DNA of 64,000 nt, taken from the NCBI RefSeq assembly GCF_030866785.1, contig NZ_CP133018.1, forward strand, positions 2,790,001-2,854,000. The letters are read 5' to 3'. This document shows, piece after piece, positions 1 to 7,671 of the stretch. A program made the translations under genes and the position numbers. This stretch comes from Agromyces protaetiae (GTDB lineage Bacteria; Actinomycetota; Actinomycetes; Actinomycetales; Microbacteriaceae). Below the pieces are notes generated by a model that saw only the letters and a program-made list of their open reading frames with translations, was not told the DNA's origin and did no database searches. Within the stretch, counting starts at the first letter, position 1. Each line of letters begins with the position of its first letter.

Positions 1-65
1 TGCTCCTCGATGTCGCCATCTCGCGTCTCAGCGCCTACATCACGCGATGGTCGGCGCAGCGCTGA
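1..65 (+). CDS. ABC transporter permease, C-terminal end only (partial)
   Basis: Only the last 20 codons are inside the window, read from base 3 to the TGA at 63-65; they end in ITRWSAQR. A short basic amphipathic tail like this is usual at the C-terminus of SsuC/TauC-type permeases, and the next gene is a matching binding protein, so I infer the membrane component of the same importer. The identification rests on context and the tail alone; no transmembrane segment is visible. Confidence 0.45.
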   Translation, partial: LLDVAISRLSAYITRWSAQR

Positions 66-164
66 CCGCGCCCAAGAACCCACTCCACTCCCCTGCACCA
101 CTCGCGCACCACTCGACACCACCTCGCGACCGCATCCAGGAGCGGAAGCATGGAAGGACACGAA

Positions 165-1283
165 ATGAAGAAGACGCAGATCGCGGCTGCCGTTCCGGCT
201 GCCGTGCTCGTCGTCGCGCTGGCCGGTTGCGCCGGCGGCGACGCAGACTCCGGCACCGGCGCCGGGGGGCTCACCAAGCTCGCCGTCGGCATCTCGCCGT
301 TCCAGGACACCTACCTGCCGATCATCGGCCAGGAAAAGGGCTGGTTCGAAGAGGCCGGCCTCGACGTGCAACTCCGTTCGCTCGCCTGGAACGCGACGAT
401 GCCCGCGCTCATCTCGGGCGACGTCGACATCGTGGTCAACAACACGACCGGCGTGGTCTCGGTCGCGAACGCCGAGCCCGACGTCGTCTACGCCTACGGC
501 TGGAACCCGTTCACCGAAGGCTCGGCGCTCATGATCCGACCCGACGGCGATCTCGAGACGATCGACGATCTCGAAGAGGCATCCGGCGACCGCGAAGCGG
601 CCCGCACTGAGGTGATCGAGTCACTCGCGGGCAAGACGATCGTGACGACCTTGTCGACCGACATGGGCAAGCAGATCGTCGACGCGCTCGCATCGGTCGG
701 CATGGACGAAAGCGACGTGACCTTCGTCGACATGGACCCCGACGCCGGGCTCGCCGCGTTCATCACCGGCACCGGCGACGCCTATCTTGGCGGTATCCCG
801 CAACGCGCCAAGGCGCTCGATGAAGGCATGCTCATCGGGCTCTCCGGCCCCGACCTCGCTGCGCCGCCCATCAACGGTGCCGTCACGACGCGGACGTTCG
901 TCGACGAGCACGAGGACGCGATGCTGTCGTTCATCGACGTCATGCACCGGATCATCCGATACTGCGACGCAGAGACCGAGGCGTGCGGTCAGACCATCAC
1001 GGATCGCCTCAACGAGGAGACCGCAGCCGGACTCACCGTCGACGGCTTCATGGACTACTGGCAGAACATCGAGCTGTACGCCCCGAACGCGCACGCGGCC
1101 GACGAGATGATCCTCGCCGAGGACGGTGTCTCCTATTGGAAGACCACGTGGGACAGCGACAACGCCTATCTGTTCGGTTCGGGCGAGATCCCGGCCGAGG
1201 TCCCGTCGGACGATCACTTCCTGATGCCTCAGATCTGGGAGGCGTACGTCGCGAAGTACGGCGCCGACCAGACCGACTACTGA
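165..1283 (+). CDS. ABC transporter substrate-binding lipoprotein (NMT1/TauA-like)
   Basis: A 372-residue lipoprotein that should capture a small solute outside the membrane and hand it to the importer whose permease ends just upstream. It opens with MKKTQ, a hydrophobic stretch and a lipobox LAGC, so Cys would be lipidated after signal peptidase II cleavage. The mature part has features of periplasmic-binding fold II proteins of the NMT1/TauA group: an early LAVGISPFQDTYLPIIG segment, EKGWFEEAGLDV, and a GDVDIVVNN ligand-pocket strand. ATG at 165 is preferred over the upstream ATG at 150 because GGAAGGA lies at the right distance before it. The ligand cannot be read from sequence; the downstream hydrolase and kinase suggest a carbohydrate-like or lactone compound. 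Confidence 0.85.
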   Translation: MKKTQIAAAVPAAVLVVALAGCAGGDADSGTGAGGLTKLAVGISPFQDTYLPIIGQEKGWFEEAGLDVQLRSLAWNATMPALISGDVDIVVNNTTGVVSVANAEPDVVYAYGWNPFTEGSALMIRPDGDLETIDDLEEASGDREAARTEVIESLAGKTIVTTLSTDMGKQIVDALASVGMDESDVTFVDMDPDAGLAAFITGTGDAYLGGIPQRAKALDEGMLIGLSGPDLAAPPINGAVTTRTFVDEHEDAMLSFIDVMHRIIRYCDAETEACGQTITDRLNEETAAGLTVDGFMDYWQNIELYAPNAHAADEMILAEDGVSYWKTTWDSDNAYLFGSGEIPAEVPSDDHFLMPQIWEAYVAKYGADQTDY

Positions 1284-1304
1284 TCCCGTCGAAAGGAGCG
1301 TGTG

Positions 1305-2129
1305 ATGAGCGTCAAGATCCACCACATCGTCACGGGTGAGCTCGAGAGCTCACTGCCGGTCTCGCTGCTCAACTCGGGCATCCACCCGGATGTCCCGCAT
1401 GAGCACCGTTTGCCCTTCGGGTTCCGCGACGACATCGTCCGCAAAGACGGTTCGGTGCACGAGGGGGTGATGGTGCCCGTGCCCGTGTGGCTCATCCAAG
1501 GCACCGAGCAGACCATCCTCATCGACACCGGCCTGGGCGACATCGACGAGGTGTCCGAGATGCAGAGCCGCTACGGCGTGGACTTCGTCGCCTCACGCTC
1601 CGAAGATCAGGATCTGGTGGCTGGGTTGGCCAGACACGGTGTCCGGCCGGAAGACGTCGACGTCGTCGTACTGACCCACCTGCACTTCGACCATGTGGGC
1701 AACAACGAGCTCTTCCCGAACGCCACGTTCATCGTGCAGAAGGACGAGCTGCCGCAGGCCACCCAGCCACCGCACTTCTGCATGTTCTACTACCCCGAGT
1801 ACGCCTACAAGGTCGACGCCGTGCGCGACCGCCTGCAGGTGATCGACGGTGACGTGGAGATCGACCCGGCCGTGCGGCTGGTGAAGATCGGCGGGCACAC
1901 GCCCGGCTGCATGGTGGTCATGGTCAAGACCGACGTCGGCACCGTCTGCTTGACCAGCGACGTGATGTACAACTACCGAAATCTCGAGCTCAACTGGCCA
2001 ATGGGCTCGTTCTGGGACCTCCCCGACCTGATGTCGGGGTACGACCGCCTTCACCGCGAGGCGGACCTCATCATCCCTGAGCACGACTGGCAGTTCCTCC
2101 AGGAACACCCCAGCGGAACGATCGGCTGA
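1305..2129 (+). CDS. Metallo-beta-lactamase-fold hydrolase (lactonase-like)
   Basis: A 274-residue soluble protein of the metallo-beta-lactamase superfamily. The zinc motif HxHxDH is present as LTHLHFDHVGN near residue 120, followed by a later GGHTPGC histidine and a DVMY aspartate that would complete the binuclear site. Length and motif spacing fit the AiiA/AttM lactonase branch, which opens cyclic esters, though other esters are possible. GAAAGGAG precedes ATG 1305; the GTG three bases earlier is the alternative start. It lies 21 bases after the binding-protein gene and 10 bases before the next gene, so co-transcription is very likely. It has no signal peptide, so it should act in the cytoplasm on the imported compound. 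Confidence 0.85.
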   Translation: MSVKIHHIVTGELESSLPVSLLNSGIHPDVPHEHRLPFGFRDDIVRKDGSVHEGVMVPVPVWLIQGTEQTILIDTGLGDIDEVSEMQSRYGVDFVASRSEDQDLVAGLARHGVRPEDVDVVVLTHLHFDHVGNNELFPNATFIVQKDELPQATQPPHFCMFYYPEYAYKVDAVRDRLQVIDGDVEIDPAVRLVKIGGHTPGCMVVMVKTDVGTVCLTSDVMYNYRNLELNWPMGSFWDLPDLMSGYDRLHREADLIIPEHDWQFLQEHPSGTIG

Positions 2130-2139
2130 AAGGCAACAT

Positions 2140-2886
2140 ATGAAGAAGGCACTGCTGCTCGGTGAGTCCTGGACGACTCACATGATCCACCAGAAGGGAT
2201 TCGACAGCTTCACCACCACCGAGTACGTCGAAGGCGGACGCGAGTTCTCCGACGCGCTCGAGAGCGACGGCTGGACGGTGACTCACGTTCAGGCGCACGC
2301 CATCGAGACACACTTTCCGCAGAGCGACGAGGAGCTCGCCGCGTACGACCTCGTCGTGATCAGCGACGTCGGCGCGAACACATTCCTCCTGACCCGCGCG
2401 GTGTTCGGCCGGAGCGTGTCCGAACCCAACAAGCTCGAGCGCATCCGCGCCTACGTCGAGAACGGCGGCGGCCTCCTGATGGTCGGCGGCTACCTGTCGT
2501 TCTCGGGCGTCGACGCGAAGGCGAACTACGCCTCGAGCGCGATCGGCGACATCCTGCCGGTCGACGTGCTCGAGATCGACGACCGCGCCGAGCACCCGGA
2601 GGGCACGGCCATCTCCGTGCTCGCTGCCGAGCACCCCGCGGTCGGCGGCGTGGGCACCGAGTGGCCGCCCCTGCTCGGCTACAACCGCACTCGTCCCCGC
2701 GAGGATGCGGAACTGCTCGTCCAGGTGAATGGGGACCCGCTGGTCGCCGTCCGCCAGGTCGGATCCGGGCGAACGGGCGTGTTCACGTCCGACATGTCGC
2801 CCCACTGGGCTCCTCCCCCGTTCATGGAGTGGGCGGGATACGCGCCGTTGTGGCGCGCACTGGCGACCTGGACCGCCGGTGAGTGA
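2140..2886 (+). CDS. Class I glutamine-amidotransferase-like protein (DUF1355 type)
   Basis: A 248-residue cytoplasmic protein starting MKKALLLGESWTTHM, a start typical of the GATase1-like family PF07090. The flavodoxin-like GATase fold is suggested by the YDLVVISDVG strand and the GGGLLMVGGYLSFSG nucleophile-elbow region. The position where true amidotransferases carry the catalytic Cys has no Cys here (GGYLSFSG), so glutaminase activity is unlikely; ThuA and related sugar-acting proteins share this fold without that residue. RBS AAAGGCAAC precedes the ATG. Role unknown; its place between the lactonase-like and PfkB genes points to the same catabolic path. Confidence 0.75.
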   Translation: MKKALLLGESWTTHMIHQKGFDSFTTTEYVEGGREFSDALESDGWTVTHVQAHAIETHFPQSDEELAAYDLVVISDVGANTFLLTRAVFGRSVSEPNKLERIRAYVENGGGLLMVGGYLSFSGVDAKANYASSAIGDILPVDVLEIDDRAEHPEGTAISVLAAEHPAVGGVGTEWPPLLGYNRTRPREDAELLVQVNGDPLVAVRQVGSGRTGVFTSDMSPHWAPPPFMEWAGYAPLWRALATWTAGE

Positions 2887-2899
2887 TGGAGAACGCGCC

Positions 2900-3820
2900 G
2901 TGGCCGGGGACTCGCTCCCCGGCCACGGCCGCACCCCGGTACACACGGCCGTCGCCGTCGTCGGCTCCCTGAATCTCGACCTCATCGCCCGGGTGCCGCA
3001 CATGGTCGCGCCCGGCGAGACCATCCTTGCCGAGGAGTTCGGCGAGCACCCAGGCGGGAAAGGCCTCAACCAGGCGGTGGCCGCCGCGCGATTCGGCCCG
3101 ACCGCGCTGGTCGGCGCGGTCGGCGACGACGACAGCGGCCGCACCTTGCTCGACTACGCCCGATCTCGCGGGGTCGACGTCACGGCCGTCGAGCGGTCCC
3201 GCACGACGACCGGCCGCGCGCTCATCACGCTGACACCAGACGGGGAGAACTCGATCGTCGTCGCGCCCCTCGCCAATATGTCGATCCAGCCCGACGAAGC
3301 CGTCGCCGCGCTCGCCAGGCTGGCGCCATCGGTCGTGCTCATCCAGTTCGAGATCCCCGTCGCGGTCGTCGACGCGGTCGCCGCATGGACCTCGTCGTCC
3401 ACGAGCCGCCTCGTCGTGAACCCGAGCCCGATCCGCGCCATGAGCGTCGATGCCCTCGCCTCGGCCGACCCCCTCCTCGTGAACGTCGGAGAGGCCCGAG
3501 ACATCCTGACCACGATCCCGCCGTCGACCATTGCGGCGGCCGGGGCATCCTCGTCAGAACTTGCACGAGCACTTTCCATACACTGCCGCTCGGTCGTCGT
3601 CACCGCCGGTCCCGACGGCGCCGTCGTCGGCATCGATGGCGAGATTGCGGTCGTGCCGGCCCCGCGCGTTGACGACGTCCGCGACAGCTCGGGCGCGGGC
3701 GACGCGTTCGCGGGCACGCTGTGCGTGCAGCTCGCCCACGGGAAGTCCCTGCACGACGCAACCCGCGTCGCTGTCGAGGAGGCCGCTCGTATCGTCGCCG
3801 CCACGCGCGACGACCGCTGA
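2900..3820 (+). CDS. PfkB-family carbohydrate kinase (ribokinase-like)
   Basis: A 306-residue ATP-dependent sugar kinase. The N-terminal PfkB signature appears as GSLNLDLIARVPHMVAPGET and PGGKGLNQAVAAARFG, the latter closely ribokinase-like, and the C-terminal ATP/anion-hole signature as DSSGAGDAFAGTL with the catalytic Asp. GTG 2900 is chosen because GGAG at 2888-2891 sits 8 bases upstream; an in-frame GTG at 2879 would overlap the previous stop. It is the last gene of the + cassette and would phosphorylate the released sugar. Ribose or a nucleoside-derived pentose is the default guess, but with this unusual neighbourhood the true substrate may differ. Confidence 0.85.
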   Translation: MAGDSLPGHGRTPVHTAVAVVGSLNLDLIARVPHMVAPGETILAEEFGEHPGGKGLNQAVAAARFGPTALVGAVGDDDSGRTLLDYARSRGVDVTAVERSRTTTGRALITLTPDGENSIVVAPLANMSIQPDEAVAALARLAPSVVLIQFEIPVAVVDAVAAWTSSSTSRLVVNPSPIRAMSVDALASADPLLVNVGEARDILTTIPPSTIAAAGASSSELARALSIHCRSVVVTAGPDGAVVGIDGEIAVVPAPRVDDVRDSSGAGDAFAGTLCVQLAHGKSLHDATRVAVEEAARIVAATRDDR

Positions 3821-3852
3821 CCCAGCACGTCGCGCCCGACCGCGCCGCCGGC

Positions 3853-4200
3853 TCAGCGGCAGCCGGGGTCGTCGCGGTACTGGAGGCAGCCGCCGCGGGT
3901 GAGGTGAGTCCCACCCGTGACGACCGTGACGCGGTAGGGATCGGTGGCAATACCGACGGGCCCCTCGAGCGGGACCCACCCGGAGCGGTCGAACTGGTAC
4001 TCCGCGGTGTAGGTCACGATGGGCTGCGCATCGAAACAGCCGCGCTCCGGGTAACGGTGGCTGGTGGCGGTGTCCGAGAGATCGTGCTGATCGAGCTGCT
4101 TCCAGGTCGCGCCGGGCGTCGAGGACTCGACCCGGCCACCGTCGCCTGTGTCCCAGACGACAAAAATCCTGTGACCCCGCGAACCTTCATCTCCCTCTCG
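3853..4200 (-). pseudogene. C-terminal remnant of the secreted protein encoded at 7672-8529
   Basis: The frame read from 4200 down to the TGA at 3853 has no start codon but is clearly related to the C-terminal third of the intact secreted protein at 7672. Shared blocks include TGDGGR, GATWK, LSDTATSHRY, AEYQF and the terminal DPGCR followed by stop, at roughly three-quarters DNA identity by eye. An in-frame TGA at 4201-4203 closes it upstream. It sits at the far end of the Tad operon from the intact copy, so the two copies bracket the Tad genes. Probably an old duplication or exchange remnant, not translated alone. Confidence 0.75.
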
Positions 4201-4694
4201 TCAGGCGGAGGCCGAGCGAACCCGGACGGCGATCCTGGATGCGCCAGCGGTCCGGTTCTCCCGCATGGGGTATCCGAGCGACGGCGGCGCTCGCGACCGG
4301 GTGAGGGTCCGGCGCGGGCTCGCGCCGTGATCGCGAACCCGAACGAGCCCACCGCGACCGAGACGGACGCCTCCAGGCCGTCGCCGCCGCAGGAGACCAG
4401 TCGGGCCCCGTTCCGACGGGCGACCTGCTCGGCGAGCGCGCACGGCGTGCCCGGCACCGCACCGGTGAGCGCGTCGGCCGCGCCGAGCGCCGCGGCATCG
4501 GCGGCGTTGGCCGCGACCTGGGTCTGCACGAAGACGCTGAGCAGCGGGAGCAGTCCCGCCGTCAGTGCGAGCACCGATCCCACGATCGCGAGCACGAGCA
4601 CGCTGCCCGAACCACGATCGGAGCGGAGATCGGCGCGACGCGCACGCGTCCGGTGGCGCCCGCACACGCTCAGCCACCCCCGGCGACGGCGCAC
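4014..4694 (-). CDS. Rv3654c-type TadE-like secretion-neighbourhood protein
   Basis: A membrane-anchored pseudopilin-like protein of the Tad system. After a basic N-terminus come DRGSGSVLVLAIVGSVLALTA (a TadE-like hydrophobic helix with the usual G-S/T box) and the AANAADAAALGAADAL segment typical of this family, with a Cys pair (PGTPCALA, VSCGGDG). Homology seems to end near RARAGP, about residue 135. The frame then runs on over the antisense of the pseudogene for roughly 90 arginine- and proline-rich residues, so the natural stop has probably been lost and the tail is abnormal. GTG start at 4694 overlaps the end of the upstream TadE gene. Confidence 0.7.
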   Translation of the reverse strand: MRRRRGWLSVCGRHRTRARRADLRSDRGSGSVLVLAIVGSVLALTAGLLPLLSVFVQTQVAANAADAAALGAADALTGAVPGTPCALAEQVARRNGARLVSCGGDGLEASVSVAVGSFGFAITARARAGPSPGRERRRRSDTPCGRTGPLAHPGSPSGFARPPPDEREMKVRGVTGFLSSGTQATVAGSSPRRPARPGSSSISTISRTPPPATVTRSAAVSMRSPS

Positions 4695-5020
4695 GATTCC
4701 GCGCGGAGCTGGATCGCACCGAGCAGACCGGCGCCGCCGCTCGCGGTGAGCGTCGCGCAGATCAGCGGCGGCTCTTCGCTCGTCGCCAGCCCGGTGCCGC
4801 CACCGGCCACCCGGTCGGCGATGGCGTGCGCGACCGCCTCGCTCTCGCCGCGGCCGAGCGCGCGGGCCGCGTCGGCTGCGGCGTCGGTCAACCGCACCTG
4901 ACGTCCGACGACGACCACCGCACCGAGGCAGAGCGCGAGCACGAGCGTCACCGCGGGAAGTGCGACCGCAAGCTCTGCGGTCACACTCCCCTGTTCGCGG
5001 TCAGCCGACCGTGAGCGCAT
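4670..5020 (-). CDS. TadE-family minor pilin
   Basis: A 116-residue TadE-like protein (Rv3655c position). It begins MRSRSADREQGSVTAELAVA: the EQGSVTAE box with Glu at +5 of the hydrophobic segment is the TadE/pseudopilin pattern, followed by about 22 apolar residues ending VVVVGRQVRL and then the AADAARALGRG segment common in actinobacterial TadE proteins. Two Cys residues lie in the exported part. The ATG at 5020 lies inside the end of the DUF4244 gene (20-base overlap), so translation is coupled. It should sit in the membrane with the exported domain outside and be incorporated into, or cap, the Tad pilus. Confidence 0.8.
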   Translation of the reverse strand: MRSRSADREQGSVTAELAVALPAVTLVLALCLGAVVVVGRQVRLTDAAADAARALGRGESEAVAHAIADRVAGGGTGLATSEEPPLICATLTASGGAGLLGAIQLRAESCAVAGGG

Positions 5021-5228
5021 TCCGCACGAGTTCGGTGAGGATGCCGCGCACCTCGTCGCCGCGGAGCAGGACGACGAGCAACCCGGCGAAGCCGACGGCG
5101 GCCATGGTCGCGACGGCGTACTCCGCGGTCGCGGCGCCCCGCTCGCCGGCGAGCCGTCGGAGGCAGCGCCGGACGGCGGTGTCTCGGATCGGAGCGCCTG
5201 GCGGGGCGGGCGCAGTGAGTTCGGGCAT
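5001..5228 (-). CDS. DUF4244 protein, probable Flp-like major pilin
   Basis: A 75-residue protein at the Rv3656c position of actinobacterial Tad loci. It has a basic leader (RRCLRRLAGERG), then GAATAEYAVATMAAVGFAGLL, whose G-x-x-T-A-E-Y box is the Flp/type IV prepilin processing motif followed by a hydrophobic helix, and a short C-terminal tail. I infer that it is the structural subunit of the pilus. The start at 5228 is supported by AAAGGA nine bases upstream. A prepilin peptidase is not encoded in the window. Confidence 0.8.
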   Translation of the reverse strand: MPELTAPAPPGAPIRDTAVRRCLRRLAGERGAATAEYAVATMAAVGFAGLLVVLLRGDEVRGILTELVRNALTVG

Positions 5229-5292
5229 GTGCAGTGTTCCTTTCGGTTGTGGCCGCGCAGCGGCCGGGAGAACGGCACGAGCCGGGAGATCG

Positions 5293-6474
5293 TCATCGGA
5301 CACCGCCGAGGGTGCCGGTGACGACCGAGATCATGAGCGGGGCGACGCCCAGCAGGACGAACGCGGGGAGGATGCACACCCCGAGCGGCACCATGAGGCG
5401 AACGCTGAGCGCGGCGGCCCGCACCGCACCCTCGGCCCGCGCTGCGCGTCGGTGACGGTGCGCCTCAGCCCGCAGCAGCTCGGCGACCGGGGCGCCCGCC
5501 TGGGTGGCGATTCGTACCGTCGCCGCGATGTCGTGCTCGGCCGTGGCGACGCCCGGGAGATGCGCGGCGACAGCCCGAGCGGTCACGGCGATGGCAGCCT
5601 CGATGGACGCCCCGCTCGCCATCGCGATGGCCAGCAGGTCGAGTTCGAGACCCGGCGACGCGGTCGGCGGTGCGGCGCGCGCCGCCAGCGACCGGTTCCA
5701 GCGGGCGCCTGCCCACAGGAGCGCCGAGCCGACCACGACGCACGCCCAGCCGAGCGGATTACCGAGCAGCACCGTCGCGGTGTCGAACCCCAGCAGCAGG
5801 CCGAAGCCCACGGCGACCACCGGAAGGAGCGTCACGAGCTTCGCGCTCGCCCTGGGCCCGGCGAGCGCGGCCCGCACCTCCCGGCGCAGCTGCGCATCGT
5901 CGCGCAGTGCACCCGCGAGCTCGCGGAGGCTTGCCGCGAGCGGCGCGCCGGTCTCGCTGGCCACGGCCCACGCCGCGGCGAGCGCCGACCATGCCGCGCC
6001 CGACGCGGCTTCGATCGTCGGACGCGCCACACGGCGACGCACCCGGGGGCTGAGCGTTCTGCCGCTTCGACCCGACACAGTGCGCTCGGCCGACACAGTG
6101 CGCTCGGCCGACACCGCGTGCTCGCCTGGTCGAGTGCGGTCATCCGGCTCGGCTTGGTCGAGCCGCGCCGCGTGGTCGTCGGACGTGACGGGCGCGCTCG
6201 GCACGATGCGCCCGCCCGCCGAGGTCGCTTCGGCGAGCGCGCGCATGAGCGCAGGGGCGATCGGCTCGCCTTCCTCCGCCGCCCGGGCGGCGGCATCGAG
6301 CACCGGATCCGCCGGAGCATCCGACGACAGGTGGTGCCATGCGGCCGGCGCGGCGACGCCGGCGGACATGAGCACCGCGAGGCGTTCGGCGACCCCGGCC
6401 ACCCTGTCGACCGCGGTCACGTCGTCACGGACCCGGCGCGCGGCCGCGAGCGCACGGATGCCACCGCGGATCAC
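5293..6474 (-). CDS. Fused TadB-TadC inner-membrane platform protein (T2SSF domains)
   Basis: A 393-residue type II secretion F-family protein anchoring the Tad ATPase. The N-terminal half is TadB-like: AERLAVLMSAGV, then WSALAAAWAVASETGAPLA, LLPVVAVGFGLLLGFD and a second membrane segment. The C-terminal half is TadC-like: LELDLLAIAMASGASIEAA and a final hydrophobic pair around residues 350-385. In M. tuberculosis these halves are separate genes (Rv3658c and Rv3657c); here one frame covers both. A low-complexity linker with SAERTVSAERTVS, encoded by an 18-bp repeat near 6071-6113, interrupts the TadB part. GTG at 6474 overlaps the tadA stop (GTGA), so the two are translationally coupled. Confidence 0.85.
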   Translation of the reverse strand: MIRGGIRALAAARRVRDDVTAVDRVAGVAERLAVLMSAGVAAPAAWHHLSSDAPADPVLDAAARAAEEGEPIAPALMRALAEATSAGGRIVPSAPVTSDDHAARLDQAEPDDRTRPGEHAVSAERTVSAERTVSGRSGRTLSPRVRRRVARPTIEAASGAAWSALAAAWAVASETGAPLAASLRELAGALRDDAQLRREVRAALAGPRASAKLVTLLPVVAVGFGLLLGFDTATVLLGNPLGWACVVVGSALLWAGARWNRSLAARAAPPTASPGLELDLLAIAMASGASIEAAIAVTARAVAAHLPGVATAEHDIAATVRIATQAGAPVAELLRAEAHRHRRAARAEGAVRAAALSVRLMVPLGVCILPAFVLLGVAPLMISVVTGTLGGVR

Positions 6475-7505
6475 AGCTCCTCCACCGCGAGCCGGTCGCG
6501 CTCGAGCCGGAAACGCCCGAGCCCGGCGAGCCGCCGCACACCGTCGCGGCGCTCGAGATGCGCGACGAGGTCGAACGCACTCACCGCCTGCCTGGCCACG
6601 GCGTCGGCGGACATGCCGGCGACCGAGCCGAGCGCCTCGAGCCGAGCCGGCACATCCTCGACCGAGTTGGCGTGCAGCGTACCCGCCCCGCCGTCGTGCC
6701 CGGTGTTGAGCGCCGCGAGCAGCTCGCGGAGCTCGGCCCCGCGGCATTCACCCACGACGAGACGGTCGGGCCGCATGCGGAGCGCCTCACGGAGCAGGGT
6801 GTCGAGGCCCACCCGGCCCGTGCCCTCGAGGTTCGGCTGGCGCGCCTCGAGGCGCACGACATGCGGGTGCGCGAGGTCGAGCTCGGCGACGTCTTCGATC
6901 ACGATGATGCGCTCGCTCGGCGAGGCCTCGCCGAGCAGGGCGGCGAGCAGTGTGGTCTTGCCGGTGCCGCCCGCGCCCGTCACGAGCAGGTTGCGCCGCT
7001 CGGCGACCGCCTCGCGAAGCGCGCGTTCGTGATCGCCCGTGCACATGCCCGCCCGCGCGAGCGCCGTGAGCGAGAAGCCACCGGGCCGCGGGATGCGGAT
7101 CGAGATGACGGTGCCCGCCGCCGAGATCGGCGGGAGCACCGCATGCACCCGGATGCCTCGGCCCAATCGCACGTCGACGGCCGGTGTCGCCTCGTCGATG
7201 TGCCGGCCGCCGCGAGCGATGAGCTTCACCGCGAGCTGGCGCACCTCGGCCTCGGTCGCCGCCCAGCCCGTCGCGAGCTCGGGCCCTGTGCCCCGATCGA
7301 CCCAGAGCCCGGCGTCCCCGTTGATGAACAGGTCGGTGACGGGGCCGGATGCCGCGTATGGCGCGAGCGGCCCGAGTGCCTCGTACTCGGCGGGGCGGGC
7401 GCCCGTGCCGCGAGCCGTCGCCGAGACGGGAGCGAGCGAGGCGCCCGCGCGCGGCTCGGGGAGCGGCGTCTCCCACGACGGGGTGGCGACGAACGGGGTG
7501 GTCAT
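6471..7505 (-). CDS. tadA: Tad secretion ATPase
   Basis: A 344-residue VirB11/PilT-type ATPase powering pilus assembly at the cytoplasmic face. Walker A is TGAGGTGKTTLL (about residue 195), the Asp box is VIEDVAEL, Walker B lies in DRLVVGECRG, and the His box is GAGTLHANSVEDVP. The N-terminal part carries YEALGPLAPYAASGPVTDLFI, the usual N-domain start. It is the first gene of the Tad run. A 166-base spacer (7506-7671) separates it from the secreted-protein gene. No ssd (Rv3660c-like) gene precedes it, unlike the mycobacterial locus. Confidence 0.92.
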   Translation of the reverse strand: MTTPFVATPSWETPLPEPRAGASLAPVSATARGTGARPAEYEALGPLAPYAASGPVTDLFINGDAGLWVDRGTGPELATGWAATEAEVRQLAVKLIARGGRHIDEATPAVDVRLGRGIRVHAVLPPISAAGTVISIRIPRPGGFSLTALARAGMCTGDHERALREAVAERRNLLVTGAGGTGKTTLLAALLGEASPSERIIVIEDVAELDLAHPHVVRLEARQPNLEGTGRVGLDTLLREALRMRPDRLVVGECRGAELRELLAALNTGHDGGAGTLHANSVEDVPARLEALGSVAGMSADAVARQAVSAFDLVAHLERRDGVRRLAGLGRFRLERDRLAVEEL

Positions 7506-7671
7506 GCCGAGCGAGCCTAGGTCGGCGCCTCTGCGCGGCAGCCGCCGGAAGGCCGATCCTGAAGAGTCGGCATGCGACTGCGCCTGTGGAGGAGGACTCC
7601 CCGGCCGAGATCATGCCGCCCGCGGGGTCACCGGGCGGTCCATCCCCGTCCATCGACCCTGATCCACCTGA

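Noticed and set aside
4960..7032. 690-codon open frame on + across the Tad genes
   Set aside because: It is antisense to tadA and the fused tadBC, which carry clear motifs; no ribosome site or homology.
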